Of a stretch of DNA of 64,000 nt, positions 1-9,650 are shown one piece after another (position 1 is the stretch's first letter; the number at the start of each line of letters is the position of its first letter). The notes below the pieces were generated by a model, which saw only the letters and a list, made by a program, of their open reading frames with translations, was not told the DNA's origin and did not search any database. The translations under genes were made by a program, and so were the position numbers. Source of the DNA: Enterococcus termitis (lineage in GTDB: Bacteria; Bacillota; Bacilli; Lactobacillales; Enterococcaceae); contig NZ_MIJY01000044.1 in the NCBI RefSeq assembly GCF_001730305.1, forward strand, positions 210,648-274,647, given 5' to 3'.

Positions 1-680
1 TAGTTTGGACTGATCACTGGATTGTATTCTGTTGTCAATCTGCGAAAAGATATTTTCATCCATAGTTTTATTTGGAGTACCTCAGTTGGATCAAACGTTA
101 AATTAAGCGCTTCTTTTAAAATATCCACAAAACCAAGATATTGATTAGCGGTTTCTTTTTCTAAATTGGACTTATCCTCAAAAAGGAACCAAAAGAAGTT
201 AAAGAAGAAATAGCGAATCTGCTTTTCTTCACCGATTAGTTTTCCGCGCTTGATTTGTAGCCGAAACTCTTTTAAAAGATCATTAAGCTCAGTGATTTTT
301 CGATAATAGGTCGCTGAACTGATTGCATAATTTAGCTGAAAATAATCACAAGTCAACTCGCCTTTATCAAATAATCGATTGATCATCTGAAACTTTATAG
401 ATTTTTCTAGAAAAAGAACAACAACTTTCTTTAATGGAAAGGTTGGCTGCTTTTTTAGAGAGATACTTTCTCCTTTTAAAGTTATTTCGACTTGATCATT
501 TATTTTATTTTCTTCAAGAAAACTTTGAAGGAAAGAAAGATATTCATTTAATGTTGGCAAGCTAATTTGAAATTCATTCACTAGCTCGTTTTTTGTTGCA
601 TTGCCTTGATTGTTATATAAAAAAAGTAGTATATCATTCATATAATCAAAAGGCTTTTCTAAAAAATCTCGTTTTAGCAT
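1..680 (-). CDS. Mga-family HTH regulator, N-terminal part (partial)
   Basis: This minus-strand frame is open from an ATG at 680 down to the left edge of the window, so the C-terminal part is missing. A GAGGTG ribosome binding site lies at 687-692. The product starts MLKRDFLEKPFDYMND and has two helix-turn-helix-like segments: about residues 27-50 (a KNELVNEF...LPTLNEYL pattern) and about residues 100-125. They are followed by a helical stretch rich in Phe and Lys. This layout fits the Mga/AtxA-type regulators of streptococci and enterococci (two N-terminal HTH domains, then PRD-like domains). The PRD and EIIB-like parts would lie outside the window. It is divergent from the flavoprotein gene at 867, so it could control that gene, which is inference from position only. 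Confidence 0.7.
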   Translation of the reverse strand, partial: MLKRDFLEKPFDYMNDILLFLYNNQGNATKNELVNEFQISLPTLNEYLSFLQSFLEENKINDQVEITLKGESISLKKQPTFPLKKVVVLFLEKSIKFQMINRLFDKGELTCDYFQLNYAISSATYYRKITELNDLLKEFRLQIKRGKLIGEEKQIRYFFFNFFWFLFEDKSNLEKETANQYLGFVDILKEALNLTFDPTEVLQIKLWMKISFRRLTTEYNPVISPN

Positions 681-866
681 AATAGACACCTCACTTTAAG
701 CATACTTGATTCGCAGGAAAATGGCAATACGCAACTTATAAAAAGAAATTTATCAGTTATTATTATTTAAAAAAATTAAAACTTTGTATATAATGAAGAG
801 TACTCTTCTTTTTTTTATATTTATACAATTACATAGTTACAATTGACGGAGAGGAGAAGAACTTTA

Positions 867-2210
867 GTGAAAGTAGTAATTATTGGAGCTTCACATGGAG
901 GGCTTCAGGCAGCGTTAACCTTAAAAAGATTAGCGCCTAAAACTGAAGTTTTTTTAATAGAGAAAAGAAATGAAATCAGTTTTGTTTCAAGTGGCCTCAT
1001 TTTAAAAATGAATGAAATGGTCGATGAATTGAATCAGGTCAGATACCTTACTGCAGAGGATCTGGAAAAAAAGGGGATTCATATCCTGCTTGAGACAACG
1101 GTCAAGAAGATCGTTCCCGAAAGAAAAACAATTATTTTTGAAGATAAGAATGGACAATCTGGGGAATCTACATATGACAAGTTGATCCTAGCGACAGGGT
1201 CGAATCAGTTTTCCACCAATCTAACATTGCCAAGTAAAGATAAAGTTACTGCATTCAAAAGCTACCCAAGTTCAGTAGAAGTACTTGAAAAATTAGAAAA
1301 CGCGCAGTCTATATCGATCATAGGTGGTGGATATATTGGTGTAGAATTATGTGACGCACTGAAAGGGCAAGGGAAAGAAATTCATTTGATTGAGAGTGCG
1401 GACGCTCTCCTTTTCCGTTATTTAGGTACCGAAATATCTGTCTTGATCGAGCAAAAAATCAAAGACTCTGGGGTGAATGTCCATTTAAATGAGAGTGTTT
1501 TAGGCTTTTCTGATACAGATGAAGAGCGGTTCGTCACCCAAACGACAAATAAAGAAATCCGTAACGATTATGTGATCATTGCGGTAAATGCTCGCCCAGA
1601 TACAGAATTGGTAAAAGAGTTTTTGGATATAAATGCAAATGGAACCATTCGAGTGGACGACCAAATGCAAACAAGTGAGCCGGATATTTTTGCAGTAGGA
1701 GATGTTATTTCCTATCCTGTGCGGAACAGTTATCGAAAATCATTTATTCCTTTAGTTAATAACGTCGTAAGAAGCGCAACGGTAGCCGCAATGAATGTAC
1801 TCGGGCATAAGATAAATTACAACATGACACAACGTACAACAGCAACTAAAATTTTTGGTTGTTATGTTGCAACTACAGGTTTAACCGAAATGGAAGCTAA
1901 TTTTGAAGGGATAGAATCTGAAAGTAATTTTGTAACATTGCCTTGTCAGCTTCCTTACCTTGAATTACAAGAAGACGTTCATATTAAATTAGTGATCGAA
2001 AAAAGTTCCCATAAACTGATCGGTGCCCAATTGATGTCTGAAAAGGATATTACACAGTCGATCAATACCTTATCGTTGGCTATCGATAAGGGAACAACTT
2101 TAGAAGAATTGCTGACTATGGATTTTTATTTTAATCCCGCAATCAACCAGCCAATGGGGTTCATTAGTCAAGCCGCCTATGAATTTTTAATCAAAAAGTA
2201 TAGTGTATAA
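867..2210 (+). CDS. NADH peroxidase/oxidase-family flavoprotein lacking the redox cysteine
   Basis: This 447-residue FAD/NAD(P)-binding protein belongs to the Npr/Nox/CoA-disulfide reductase family. I chose GTG 867 because GGAGAGGAG (848-856) is correctly spaced, and because this start places GASHGG at residues 7-12 and His10 exactly where the catalytic His10 of E. faecalis NADH peroxidase lies. The second nucleotide-binding motif IGGGYIGVEL and the FAD motif IFAVGDV are present. The family's redox-active Cys42 (context SFLSCG) is replaced by Ser: here the context is SFVSSG with Ser42. Npr and Nox need that Cys for the sulfenic-acid cycle, so normal peroxidase or water-forming oxidase activity is unlikely. 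It may be an H2O2-forming oxidase, a reductase or a redox sensor. It stands alone and ends at a strong terminator. Confidence 0.85.
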   Translation: MKVVIIGASHGGLQAALTLKRLAPKTEVFLIEKRNEISFVSSGLILKMNEMVDELNQVRYLTAEDLEKKGIHILLETTVKKIVPERKTIIFEDKNGQSGESTYDKLILATGSNQFSTNLTLPSKDKVTAFKSYPSSVEVLEKLENAQSISIIGGGYIGVELCDALKGQGKEIHLIESADALLFRYLGTEISVLIEQKIKDSGVNVHLNESVLGFSDTDEERFVTQTTNKEIRNDYVIIAVNARPDTELVKEFLDINANGTIRVDDQMQTSEPDIFAVGDVISYPVRNSYRKSFIPLVNNVVRSATVAAMNVLGHKINYNMTQRTTATKIFGCYVATTGLTEMEANFEGIESESNFVTLPCQLPYLELQEDVHIKLVIEKSSHKLIGAQLMSEKDITQSINTLSLAIDKGTTLEELLTMDFYFNPAINQPMGFISQAAYEFLIKKYSV

Positions 2211-2225
2211 GTTTAAGCGGTTGAG

Positions 2226-2275
2226 CCAACTGCCGAAGGAGCTGCTTTTCTCTCGCCGTTTATTCGGGCTTAGAT
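2226..2275 (+). repeat. Divergent copy of a dispersed intergenic repeat
   Basis: The stretch CCGAAGGAGCTGCTTTTC followed by CGCCGTTTATTCGGG resembles the conserved part of the repeats at 35331-35427 and 63741-63835. As in those copies, it abuts an intrinsic terminator. Confidence 0.5.
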
Positions 2276-2321
2276 TGCGAAACAAAACTGATTTTTCGTT
2301 TTGTTTCGCAATCTTTTTTTT
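2272..2321 (+). terminator. Intrinsic terminator after the flavoprotein gene
   Basis: A perfect 17-bp stem (AGATTGCGAAACAAAAC at 2272-2288 paired with 2298-2314) with a 9-nt loop is followed by a run of T. It ends the transcript of the gene at 867. Confidence 0.9.
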
Positions 2322-2394
2322 ATGAAATGCAAATTACTACTACTAATATTGATTTAAGCTTATAATAGAATAAAAAATCTAGGAGGCATAGCCA

Positions 2395-2622
2395 ATGAAA
2401 GCAGAGGAACAAAAATTTTATGACTTCATAATGGATCGGACAAAAGAAGATCGTAAAGAAGACATGAAGCATTTGCTGGCGGAATTGATGGAAAGAAGAG
2501 CAACAGATAAGCTTGATAAAATGTATCTGATGGGCGTGGTTCCTAGAGCATTGTCTTATTTAGATCCTGATTCAGTCAACGAAGTGAAAAAAGTAGTATC
2601 AGAATTTTCATCAAAATTATAA
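2395..2622 (+). CDS. Small conserved-looking protein of unknown function (75 aa)
   Basis: ATG 2395 follows a strong AGGAGG site (about 2382-2387) and a -10 hexamer TATAAT at 2361-2366. The product is highly charged and all-helical in appearance, with no signal peptide or membrane segment. It has KEDRKEDMKHLLAELMERR-type charged helices followed by a LDPDSVNEVKKVV helix. I do not recognise the family. It is monocistronic, with a hairpin terminator immediately behind it. Confidence 0.75.
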   Translation: MKAEEQKFYDFIMDRTKEDRKEDMKHLLAELMERRATDKLDKMYLMGVVPRALSYLDPDSVNEVKKVVSEFSSKL

Positions 2623-2631
2623 GTTCGGCAA

Positions 2632-2673
2632 AGAGAGACAAGCTGATTCAGTTGGATGAGTTTGTCTCTTTTT
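2632..2673 (+). terminator. Intrinsic terminator
   Basis: AGAGACAA (2634-2641) pairs with TTGTCTCT (2662-2669) and is followed by T residues. It closes the small gene at 2395. Confidence 0.7.
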
Positions 2674-2742
2674 AGCGGTTATAGACCTATATAGTAGTAG
2701 AGAACTTCGTTATTTAACTAACGATCGAAAGACGAAATAAAT

Positions 2743-2780
2743 TATTTCTACGACAATTTTGACCACTTGTCGTAGAAATA
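2743..2780. promoter_or_regulatory. Perfect 14-bp inverted repeat upstream of the YhgE/Pip gene
   Basis: TATTTCTACGACAA (2743-2756) and its exact reverse complement (2767-2780) are separated by 10 bases. There is no T-tract directly behind, so it is not a typical terminator. It lies about 85 bases before the next gene and may be an operator or an mRNA hairpin. Confidence 0.5.
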
Positions 2781-2863
2781 GACAGAAACAGCTTTTTTCA
2801 TTTGTTATGGATAAAAAAACTATGCTAAAGTATATCAGTCAATAAAAAGAGTGGGTGAGCAGG

Positions 2864-5563
2864 ATGAAACATATAAAAAATACTTTGAAGTTATTTAAAT
2901 TAGATTGGCAACGCATTTTTAAAAACCCAATCGCAACATTATTAATTATTGCACTGATGATCATTCCATCGCTTTATGCATGGTTCAATATTAAAGCTTT
3001 ATGGGATCCATATGCAAACACAGGAGAATTGCCGATTGCGGTTTATAGTGATGACCAAGCCGCTTCGTTTAAAGATAAAGAAGTGAATATAGGAGATGAA
3101 GTGCTTAAAAATCTGCATGAGAACAAGCAGTTGGGCTGGAAATTTGTCGATTCAAAGAAAGAGCTTGATAAAGGTGTGAAATCAGGGAAATACTATGCAG
3201 GTATCTACTTACCGAAAGATTTTTCCAAAGATTTACTGAGTTTTACCACTGGAGAAATTACTAAGCCTAAAATAGAATATTCCATCAATGAGAAAATCAA
3301 TGCAATCGCACCAAAAATTGCTGAAAAAGGAGCAACCTCTCTTCAAGCTCAGATCACGGATCAGTTCATTGAAACGGCCAGCAAGACATTGGTCAGTGTG
3401 TTTAATGAAATAGGTTACGATCTGGATTCGAATTTGGTGAGTATTACGAAAGTGAAAGATATGATTCTTTCTACGGATGCAAATATTGCTGAAATCGATA
3501 AATACACTCAAGAAGTAGTCGCTTTGCATGGAAAGATGCCAGAGCTGAAAGCAAAATTAGCAAAAGCAAATGAATTTGCTGAATATTTACCAGAAGTTGA
3601 TGCATTAGGTGCTAAAGTAGTTGATTTAAATGCTAAAATGCCAACAATTAGAGAACAAGCAAAAGTCATTTTGACCTTACAAGAAAAAATCCCAGAAATT
3701 CAGAATGCGGGGAAACAGTTAGCGATGATCGATGAGGATTTCGCTTCTGTTGAACAAACGATGTCAGAAGGAATTGAAGAAGCCAAACAAGGTTTGACGA
3801 TCATTCAAGGCGTTCAACGTGCGTTGCCTGATATTCAACAATTAGGTGATCAGGCAGATCAATTAGCAACAGCTACAAGTGAGGGGGCTTCTAAATTACA
3901 GGAAGCATTGCCAAGTATTACCAGCAGTATTAGAGTAACACTTGAGTCTGTTCAAACGATCGGTTCCAATGTTTCTGCGATTGCAGGACAAATTGAACAA
4001 TTATTATCAGATAATGAGTTAACTCCGGAAGAACGGGCAGCCTTGAAACAATTATTCGCTCAGTTCTCAGATAGCTTAGCTAAACAACAAGCAGCGATCG
4101 ATCAATTGATCGTCATGCTAACGAATATCCAAAATTCAGCAGGCAATCAAAATTTACAGCCGATCATCGATAATTTAACAAACCTAAGTACCTTAATTGG
4201 AGGTCTAAAGGCGCGTGTTGATAGTATTGATGTAGATACGATCTCAGCAGAACAGTTAGAAGCTGTTTTACAAGAAATCAGAGCAACTGCGGACAATATT
4301 GCCGGCATAGCAGGAAGTATCAATGTTGATGGCGTTGCCGCAGATGTAAACGACATTTTAACCAAGTTGATCGATACGATCAATACAGCTCAAGGACTTC
4401 TATCACAAGCCAAACAAATTGATTTCGCTGCCTTGTTAAGTTCAACAGAGGCAACAGTATCCAATGCCATCGGTATATTGGAAAAATATCAAGCAGAATT
4501 GCCAGCGATCAAACAGGAAGTTCATGATGCTAATCTTTTATTGAATGGTCATATGGATACGATCGTCAATGGTATCAATAAAGGTGCAGAATTATACAAT
4601 AACGAATTACCAATTGTTGAAGAAAAGCTTGGCTTAGCCGCTGCCTTTGTTCAAAATGATTACCCAGAAATCAGAGAAAATATTACTGGAACCTTGAAAA
4701 CAGTCAATGAAAAAATGCCGGATCTAGAAGCCGCATTAGACAAAGCAAATGATTTGGTTCAAAATGATTGGCCAAATATCAAAACAGGGCTGCACAAAGC
4801 AGCAGAAGCCATCCGTAAAGGTGAAAAGGATGTCGATCTTGGTGAAGTAATCAAGCTCCTTAAACTAGATGCAAACGCCGAAAGTGACTTTTTCACAAAA
4901 CCTGTGGAGATTGCTGAAAATCAAATTTATCCAATCGCTAATAACGGATCTGCCAGTACGCCGTTTTATACAGCGCTGTGTCTGTGGGTTGGAGCGGTTC
5001 TATTTTCAAGTATAGCAACGACAGATTTCTATTTAGATGAAAAAAATCGTGGTAAATACTCTAAACGAGAACAATTTTCTGCACGAATGCTGACATTTAT
5101 AGTTATGGGCTTAGCTCAAGCATTGATCGTTACACTAGGAAATTACTTCTTATTAGGCGTAGACGTAAGACAACCGTTTTATAGTGTGCTATTTGCCCTG
5201 TTGATTGCATTTACGTTTATGATGATGGTCTATGTATTAGTCGCTTTATTTGGTAATGTGGGTAAAGGGATCGCGATTATTATTTTAGTACTTTCCATCT
5301 CAGGTGGGGGAGGAAACTACCCAATTCAAGTTTCCGGTAAGTTCTTCCAATTCATCAATCCACTATTGCCGTTTACACATGCAGTGAATTTATTGAGAGA
5401 GTCTGCTGGAGGAATCTACTGGCCAAATGCGTGGAAAGCGATCATTATTTTAGTTTGTATCACAGTAGTCTTCTGTTTAGTAGGGGTCATTTTATATCCT
5501 TATATTGAAGAAAAGACGAAGAAATTAGCTAAAGTCTCACATGAAAGTCATATTTTCCATTAA
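2864..5563 (+). CDS. YhgE/Pip family membrane protein
   Basis: This large (899 aa) envelope protein belongs to the phage-infection-protein (Pip/YhgE) family, whose C-terminal membrane part is related to ABC-2-type permeases. One membrane segment lies near residues 20-40 ([17 protein letters not shown]), followed by the family's conserved region with Tyr-Trp-Phe and [14 protein letters not shown] very long helical or coiled-coil extracellular region spans about residues 180-690, and about five membrane segments lie after residue 700. The membrane block includes [16 protein letters not shown] and an [10 protein letters not shown] loop typical of the family. An in-frame GTG at 2855 is an alternative start. 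ATG 2864 was preferred because GGGTGAG at 2853-2859 is well spaced to it. In Lactococcus, Pip is a phage receptor; the native role is unclear. A perfect inverted repeat upstream suggests specific regulation. Confidence 0.85.
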   Translation: MKHIKNTLKLFKLDWQRIFKNPIATLLIIALMIIPSLYAWFNIKALWDPYANTGELPIAVYSDDQAASFKDKEVNIGDEVLKNLHENKQLGWKFVDSKKELDKGVKSGKYYAGIYLPKDFSKDLLSFTTGEITKPKIEYSINEKINAIAPKIAEKGATSLQAQITDQFIETASKTLVSVFNEIGYDLDSNLVSITKVKDMILSTDANIAEIDKYTQEVVALHGKMPELKAKLAKANEFAEYLPEVDALGAKVVDLNAKMPTIREQAKVILTLQEKIPEIQNAGKQLAMIDEDFASVEQTMSEGIEEAKQGLTIIQGVQRALPDIQQLGDQADQLATATSEGASKLQEALPSITSSIRVTLESVQTIGSNVSAIAGQIEQLLSDNELTPEERAALKQLFAQFSDSLAKQQAAIDQLIVMLTNIQNSAGNQNLQPIIDNLTNLSTLIGGLKARVDSIDVDTISAEQLEAVLQEIRATADNIAGIAGSINVDGVAADVNDILTKLIDTINTAQGLLSQAKQIDFAALLSSTEATVSNAIGILEKYQAELPAIKQEVHDANLLLNGHMDTIVNGINKGAELYNNELPIVEEKLGLAAAFVQNDYPEIRENITGTLKTVNEKMPDLEAALDKANDLVQNDWPNIKTGLHKAAEAIRKGEKDVDLGEVIKLLKLDANAESDFFTKPVEIAENQIYPIANNGSASTPFYTALCLWVGAVLFSSIATTDFYLDEKNRGKYSKREQFSARMLTFIVMGLAQALIVTLGNYFLLGVDVRQPFYSVLFALLIAFTFMMMVYVLVALFGNVGKGIAIIILVLSISGGGGNYPIQVSGKFFQFINPLLPFTHAVNLLRESAGGIYWPNAWKAIIILVCITVVFCLVGVILYPYIEEKTKKLAKVSHESHIFH

Positions 5564-5624
5564 AAATCATCAGCGAGCTTGGAATAAAAGAATCAGGTTA
5601 TTCAAACCGTATCGTTGATTTTTA

Positions 5625-5672
5625 GGAAACTAGGATATAACTCTTCGCGTTATATCCTAGTTTCCATTTTTT
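5625..5672 (+). terminator. Strong terminator with the TAACTC/GAGTTA-type core
   Basis: A perfect 17-bp stem (5625-5641 with 5649-5665) and a TCTTCGC loop are followed by T residues. The GATATAAC core is shared with other terminators here (29269, 35393, 63741). Confidence 0.9.
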
Positions 5673-5842
5673 ATGCGCTGCTATTTTCAAGGGATGCCTA
5701 ACAAAAAAACAATGATGCCCAATCGATCAACTTGGGTCTTTCTAAACAATAAAAACTCGCTAAAAAAAGCAGTGTTTTACTATACAAATAACAAAAATCA
5801 TTTTATAGTTCTAAGATATGCTAAAAAAAGGTAGGAATTGTG

Positions 5843-7006
5843 ATGATAAATTTTTTGATTGAGTGTTTTGAAAAAAGACAACAAAAAAATTCTGATATGA
5901 GAACAAGCTTCGGTATTTTTGCAGGCGTTATGGGTTTATTATCGAATCTACTGCTTTTTGTCAGTAAATTATTGATTGGTTTAGTATCGGGCAGTGTGTC
6001 TATTATGGCTGATGCAATGAATAATTTATCAGATACAGTTTCTTCGATATTGACACTGGTGGGGTTTTATATTGCAGGAAAGCCGGCAGATAAAGAGCAT
6101 CCCTATGGACACGAACGTTTTGAGTATATTAGTGGTATGCTCGTTTCTTTATTGATTACTTTTGTGGGCTTTCAATTTTTTATGACATCGATTGAACGAA
6201 TCAGAGATCCACAGAGTATTAAGGTCACGCCAGTGATCTTAGTTGTTTTATTACTATCTATCTTGGTTAAAGTCTGGCAAGGGATCTTCTACCAAAGAGT
6301 TGCCAAAAAAATTGATTCGAATACGTTGATTGCTACGGCTAAAGATAGTTTGAATGATGTGTTTACAACGATCGCAGTTTTGCTGTCGGCAACTGTAGAA
6401 GGAATGACAGGAATCAAAATCGATGGCTTTGTCGGTTTGTTGATTGCTTGTTACATTATTTTTAGTGGACTTCAGTTGATTCGAGAGTTTATCAATGAAT
6501 TAATGGGTTTACGACCAGACCAAGAGGCAATTGATGAGATGAAGAAATACTTGTCTTCTGTTTCTGATATTATTGGTTATCATGATTTGCTGATTCATCA
6601 ATATGGACCAAATAAAACCTTTGCTTCTGTGCATATTGAGATTGATGATCGCTGGGATTTACCTCATGCTCATGAAAAAATCGATGCGATCGAAAAGAAA
6701 TTTAAAGAAGAATTAGGCGTCGAACTTGTTTGCCATATTGACCCTGTGAATCTTCACGATCAAAAACAGCAATTCATTCATTTGGAAATAAAGAAAATCA
6801 TCAAATCAATCGACAAAGAGCTAAGAGCACATGATATTCGTTTGGTGGAACATGGTGCTAAACCGAGGATCTTATTTGATTTAGTTGTCCCAACCAACTT
6901 CAATGCGACTGATCAAGAACTAAGAATTAGAATTCAAGAGCAGGTATATAGAAGTATTGGTGATTATGTCACTGAAATCACTTTTGATCACATTTATCTA
7001 CTTTGA
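5843..7006 (+). CDS. Cation diffusion facilitator, probably Mn2+ type
   Basis: This 387-residue CDF-family metal/H+ antiporter has about six membrane segments in its first 210 residues and a cytoplasmic domain after that. The metal-site motifs are visible: Asp57-x-x-Asn60-Asn61 in TM2 (ADAMNNLSD) and Asp168/Asp172 in TM5 (AKDSLND), with HPYGHERFEY after TM2. The same Asp/Asn plus Asp/Asp pattern occurs in the pneumococcal manganese exporter MntE, whereas Zn/Cd CDFs usually carry His in TM5. Manganese export is therefore the best guess. The C-terminal extension after residue 280 is longer than in minimal CDFs. ATG 5843 is favoured over GTG 5840 by the spacing from AAGGTAGGA. It is a single gene. 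Confidence 0.85.
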   Translation: MINFLIECFEKRQQKNSDMRTSFGIFAGVMGLLSNLLLFVSKLLIGLVSGSVSIMADAMNNLSDTVSSILTLVGFYIAGKPADKEHPYGHERFEYISGMLVSLLITFVGFQFFMTSIERIRDPQSIKVTPVILVVLLLSILVKVWQGIFYQRVAKKIDSNTLIATAKDSLNDVFTTIAVLLSATVEGMTGIKIDGFVGLLIACYIIFSGLQLIREFINELMGLRPDQEAIDEMKKYLSSVSDIIGYHDLLIHQYGPNKTFASVHIEIDDRWDLPHAHEKIDAIEKKFKEELGVELVCHIDPVNLHDQKQQFIHLEIKKIIKSIDKELRAHDIRLVEHGAKPRILFDLVVPTNFNATDQELRIRIQEQVYRSIGDYVTEITFDHIYLL

Positions 7007-7146
7007 GTATATTTTTTTCTCAAAAACTTAAAAATATATCTATTTTCTCAAAAAAATATGAAAAATGAGAGTTTTAAGTAAAAAAATGAGGAAATAAACA
7101 CCTTCTAACGTGGTAATATAATAACGGATTGTTAGGAGGAAATAAA

Positions 7147-7470
7147 ATGGATATGAATTTAGTGATTGTTGTGTATTTTCTGATTGTGCTGAGCACTGTT
7201 TTAACATTAGTTATGATCAAGGACAAACAGGTTTTAGGTAATTTATTAGAGAAAAAAGATATACAACAAGAAGAGATCACCGAATTAAAGCTGGAAAAAA
7301 TACGCTTAAAACATACGATCAAAATGCAGGATGAAACGATCGCCCATATGCTGACAACGAATTCCCTTAAAAAAGACGATTCAGTTGAAGCTTCTGTAAA
7401 TGAGAGTGCGGATCAGGAATGGCATTTGGACGAATATAAAAGTATGAGTCAAGAGTATTATCAACTATAA
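7147..7470 (+). CDS. Small membrane-anchored coiled-coil protein, unknown
   Basis: ATG 7147 sits 7 bases after AGGAGG (7134-7139). The 107-residue product has one N-terminal membrane segment (about residues 4-23, LVIVVYFLIVLSTVLTLVM). A charged coiled-coil helix of about 50 residues follows, and the C-terminus is acidic and rich in Tyr. The topology suggests a membrane-tethered cytoplasmic or surface coiled coil. I do not recognise the family. It is monocistronic, between the CDF gene and kimA. Confidence 0.7.
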   Translation: MDMNLVIVVYFLIVLSTVLTLVMIKDKQVLGNLLEKKDIQQEEITELKLEKIRLKHTIKMQDETIAHMLTTNSLKKDDSVEASVNESADQEWHLDEYKSMSQEYYQL

Positions 7471-7485
7471 AAAGTAGACATCAAA

Positions 7486-7549
7486 GAAGCGCCCTACAAT
7501 GATTTTGCTGCAAGTAAGCTGCAATGGAATCGTTGTGGGCGTCTTTTTA
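7486..7549 (+). terminator. Intrinsic terminator
   Basis: GCGCCCTACAATGATT pairs with AATCGTTGTGGGCGT with small mismatches, and T residues follow. It lies directly after the small membrane protein gene. Confidence 0.8.
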
Positions 7550-7624
7550 GAACGGAGTTGGAAAAGGCAAACAGCGAGAGTTTAAAAGAACGTATTTCTA
7601 TCTGTAGAAATCACTATAAAATAA

Positions 7625-7653
7625 TTGACATTTGTGGTCTAAGAGCGTAGCAT
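7625..7653 (+). promoter_or_regulatory. Sigma-A promoter of kimA
   Basis: A perfect TTGACA (7625-7630) is followed by a 17-base spacer and TAGCAT (7648-7653). Transcription would begin near 7660. This rules out the longer in-frame start at 7632 and supports GTG 7710. The 50-base leader shows no ydaO-type (c-di-AMP) riboswitch. Confidence 0.75.
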
Positions 7654-7709
7654 ATGTGATTGTTTATGAAAAAATAGATTTTTTTTCTGAAAGAAAGGAA
7701 GGAAACGAT

Positions 7710-9533
7710 GTGGACTATTTGAAACGATTGTTTATCGGGAAACCATTGAAGTCTGCGGAGAATGATGAGCATAAATTAAGCCGTTTTGCTGCTTTAGCAT
7801 TATTGTCATCAGATGCGTTATCATCGATTGCATATGGAACTGAGCAGATTGTTGTTGTCCTTGTCACGTTGTCTGCTGCTGCTATCTGGTATTCTTTGCC
7901 GATCGCTGCTTTTGTTATTATTTTACTTATTTCATTAACCTTGTCTTATCGGCAAATCATTCATGCATATCCTCATGGGGGCGGCGCATATGTCGTCAGT
8001 AGTGAAAATTTGGGGAAAAATGCGGGCTTAGTCGCTGGCGGCTCCTTATTGGTCGATTATATGTTAACTGTCGCTGTTTCTGTCTCAGCAGGCGCTGAAG
8101 CGATTATTTCGGCAGTTCCAGCACTTTATGGGCATCAAGTTGCTATTTCCATCGGGATCGTTTTATTGATCATGCTGATGAATTTACGCGGACTTAGGGA
8201 ATCAGCTGGTTTTTTAATGCTTCCAGTCTACAGCTTTATTGCAGTCATTACATTATTAATAGCAACTGGACTATTTAAAATTGTGACAGGAGCCGTTGCG
8301 CTCCATGCAACTGCAATGCCTGGAACAGTAGTGCCAGGCATTACGATTGCGTTGATATTGCGAGCCTTTTCTTCTGGTTCGTCTTCATTGACAGGTGTCG
8401 AAGCAATTAGCAATGCTGTTCCTTTTTTTAAAAAGCCCCGAGCTAAAAATGCTGCTGGAACATTAGCGTTAATGGCAACGATCCTAGGTTTTTTCTTTGT
8501 GGGGATCACGTTTATCAACTATTGGTATGGAATCGTTCCAAAAGAAGAAGTAACTGTTTTGGCTCAAATCGGACAAGCTGTTTTTGGTCAAAACGTACTT
8601 TATTATATTCTGCAATTTGCGACAGCGTTGATTTTAGCTGTAGCGGCGAACACAGGCTTTTCAGCGTTTCCGGTTTTAGCTTACAATTTAGCAAAAGATA
8701 AATTTATGCCGCATATGTATATGGATCGTGGGGATCGCTTGGGCTACTCAAATGGTATTTTGACGTTAGCTGCGGGTTCGGTGGTCTTACTTTTAATCTT
8801 TCACGGCTCAACAGAGCGGTTGATTCCACTGTATTCGATCGGTGTTTTCATTCCGTTTGCTCTGTCTCAGACTGGTATGGTGCTTAAATGGCGTAAAGAA
8901 ACGAAAAAATGGTTATCGAAATCAACGGCTAATATTGTTGGTGCGTTCATTTCATATGCAATCATCGTGATTCTATTTGTCTATCGGTTAAATGACATCT
9001 GGCCGTTTTTCATTATCATGCCTGTGCTAATTTTTATTTTTTACAGTATCCATCGGCACTATAAAAATGTCGCTGAACAATTGCGTATGGAAGAGGCTAT
9101 CGATGTACAGCCATACTATGGAAATACAGTGATCGTTTTAGTAGGAAATGCCACCAAAGCCAATGTTGGTGCCATTAATTATGCACGTTCGATCGGAGAT
9201 TATGTAGTAGCAATGCATGTTTCTATAGATGAGGATCCTGTAAAAGAGAAGGAGATTGAAACGGAATTTAAGAAACATTTTCCAGATATTCGCTTTTCAA
9301 TCGTTCATTCTTCCTATCGGTCGATCACAAATCCTATTTTACGTTATGTTGATTTAGTAAGTAAAAATTCGGCAAAAAGAGCGTACACAACTACGGTTTT
9401 GATTCCGCAGTTTGTACCGAATAAACGTTGGCAAAATATTCTTCATAACCAAACAAGCTTACGCTTGCGATTGAAATTATCTTGGCGGGATAACATTATT
9501 GTTTCAACCTACAGCTATCGATTAAAAAAATAA
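7710..9533 (+). CDS. kimA: KimA-type high-affinity K+/H+ symporter
   Basis: This 607-residue APC-superfamily permease has the same length as Bacillus subtilis KimA (YdaO) and a closely matching sequence throughout. Matching segments include the N-terminal RLFIGKPLKS, SSDALSSIAYGTEQI, SYRQIIHAYPHGGGAY, GGSLLVDYMLTVAVS, TGVEAISNAVPFFKKP and a C-terminal cytoplasmic domain with HSSYRS and RWQNILHNQ. It has about twelve membrane helices to residue 460. A USP-like cytoplasmic domain follows, the part that binds c-di-AMP in KimA. The role is potassium uptake driven by protons. GTG 7710 is chosen from AAGGAAGG (7695-7702) and the promoter position. Convergent with opuC, it shares a hairpin with that operon. 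Confidence 0.9.
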   Translation: MDYLKRLFIGKPLKSAENDEHKLSRFAALALLSSDALSSIAYGTEQIVVVLVTLSAAAIWYSLPIAAFVIILLISLTLSYRQIIHAYPHGGGAYVVSSENLGKNAGLVAGGSLLVDYMLTVAVSVSAGAEAIISAVPALYGHQVAISIGIVLLIMLMNLRGLRESAGFLMLPVYSFIAVITLLIATGLFKIVTGAVALHATAMPGTVVPGITIALILRAFSSGSSSLTGVEAISNAVPFFKKPRAKNAAGTLALMATILGFFFVGITFINYWYGIVPKEEVTVLAQIGQAVFGQNVLYYILQFATALILAVAANTGFSAFPVLAYNLAKDKFMPHMYMDRGDRLGYSNGILTLAAGSVVLLLIFHGSTERLIPLYSIGVFIPFALSQTGMVLKWRKETKKWLSKSTANIVGAFISYAIIVILFVYRLNDIWPFFIIMPVLIFIFYSIHRHYKNVAEQLRMEEAIDVQPYYGNTVIVLVGNATKANVGAINYARSIGDYVVAMHVSIDEDPVKEKEIETEFKKHFPDIRFSIVHSSYRSITNPILRYVDLVSKNSAKRAYTTTVLIPQFVPNKRWQNILHNQTSLRLRLKLSWRDNIIVSTYSYRLKK

Positions 9534-9601
9534 GTCGTTTCATGTTTGTAAAGGTGAAGGAGAACATGTCCTAAACGGCTGAATAATCAATCAAAAAACA
9601 A

Positions 9602-9650
9602 ACGATCCTCCGTTCCGAAAGTCTTCAGAACAGAGGATCGTCTTATTTTT
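9602..9650. terminator. Hairpin terminator between kimA and opuCD
   Basis: ACGATCCTC-(C)-G-TTC (9602-9615) pairs with GAACAGAGGATCGT (9628-9641), with T-rich sequence behind it on the plus strand. It lies between convergent genes and may serve both. Confidence 0.8.

Noticed and set aside
7550..7709. Possible ydaO (c-di-AMP) riboswitch before kimA, as in Bacillus
   Set aside because: The promoter at 7625-7653 leaves only a 50-base leader and none of the conserved aptamer segments are present.
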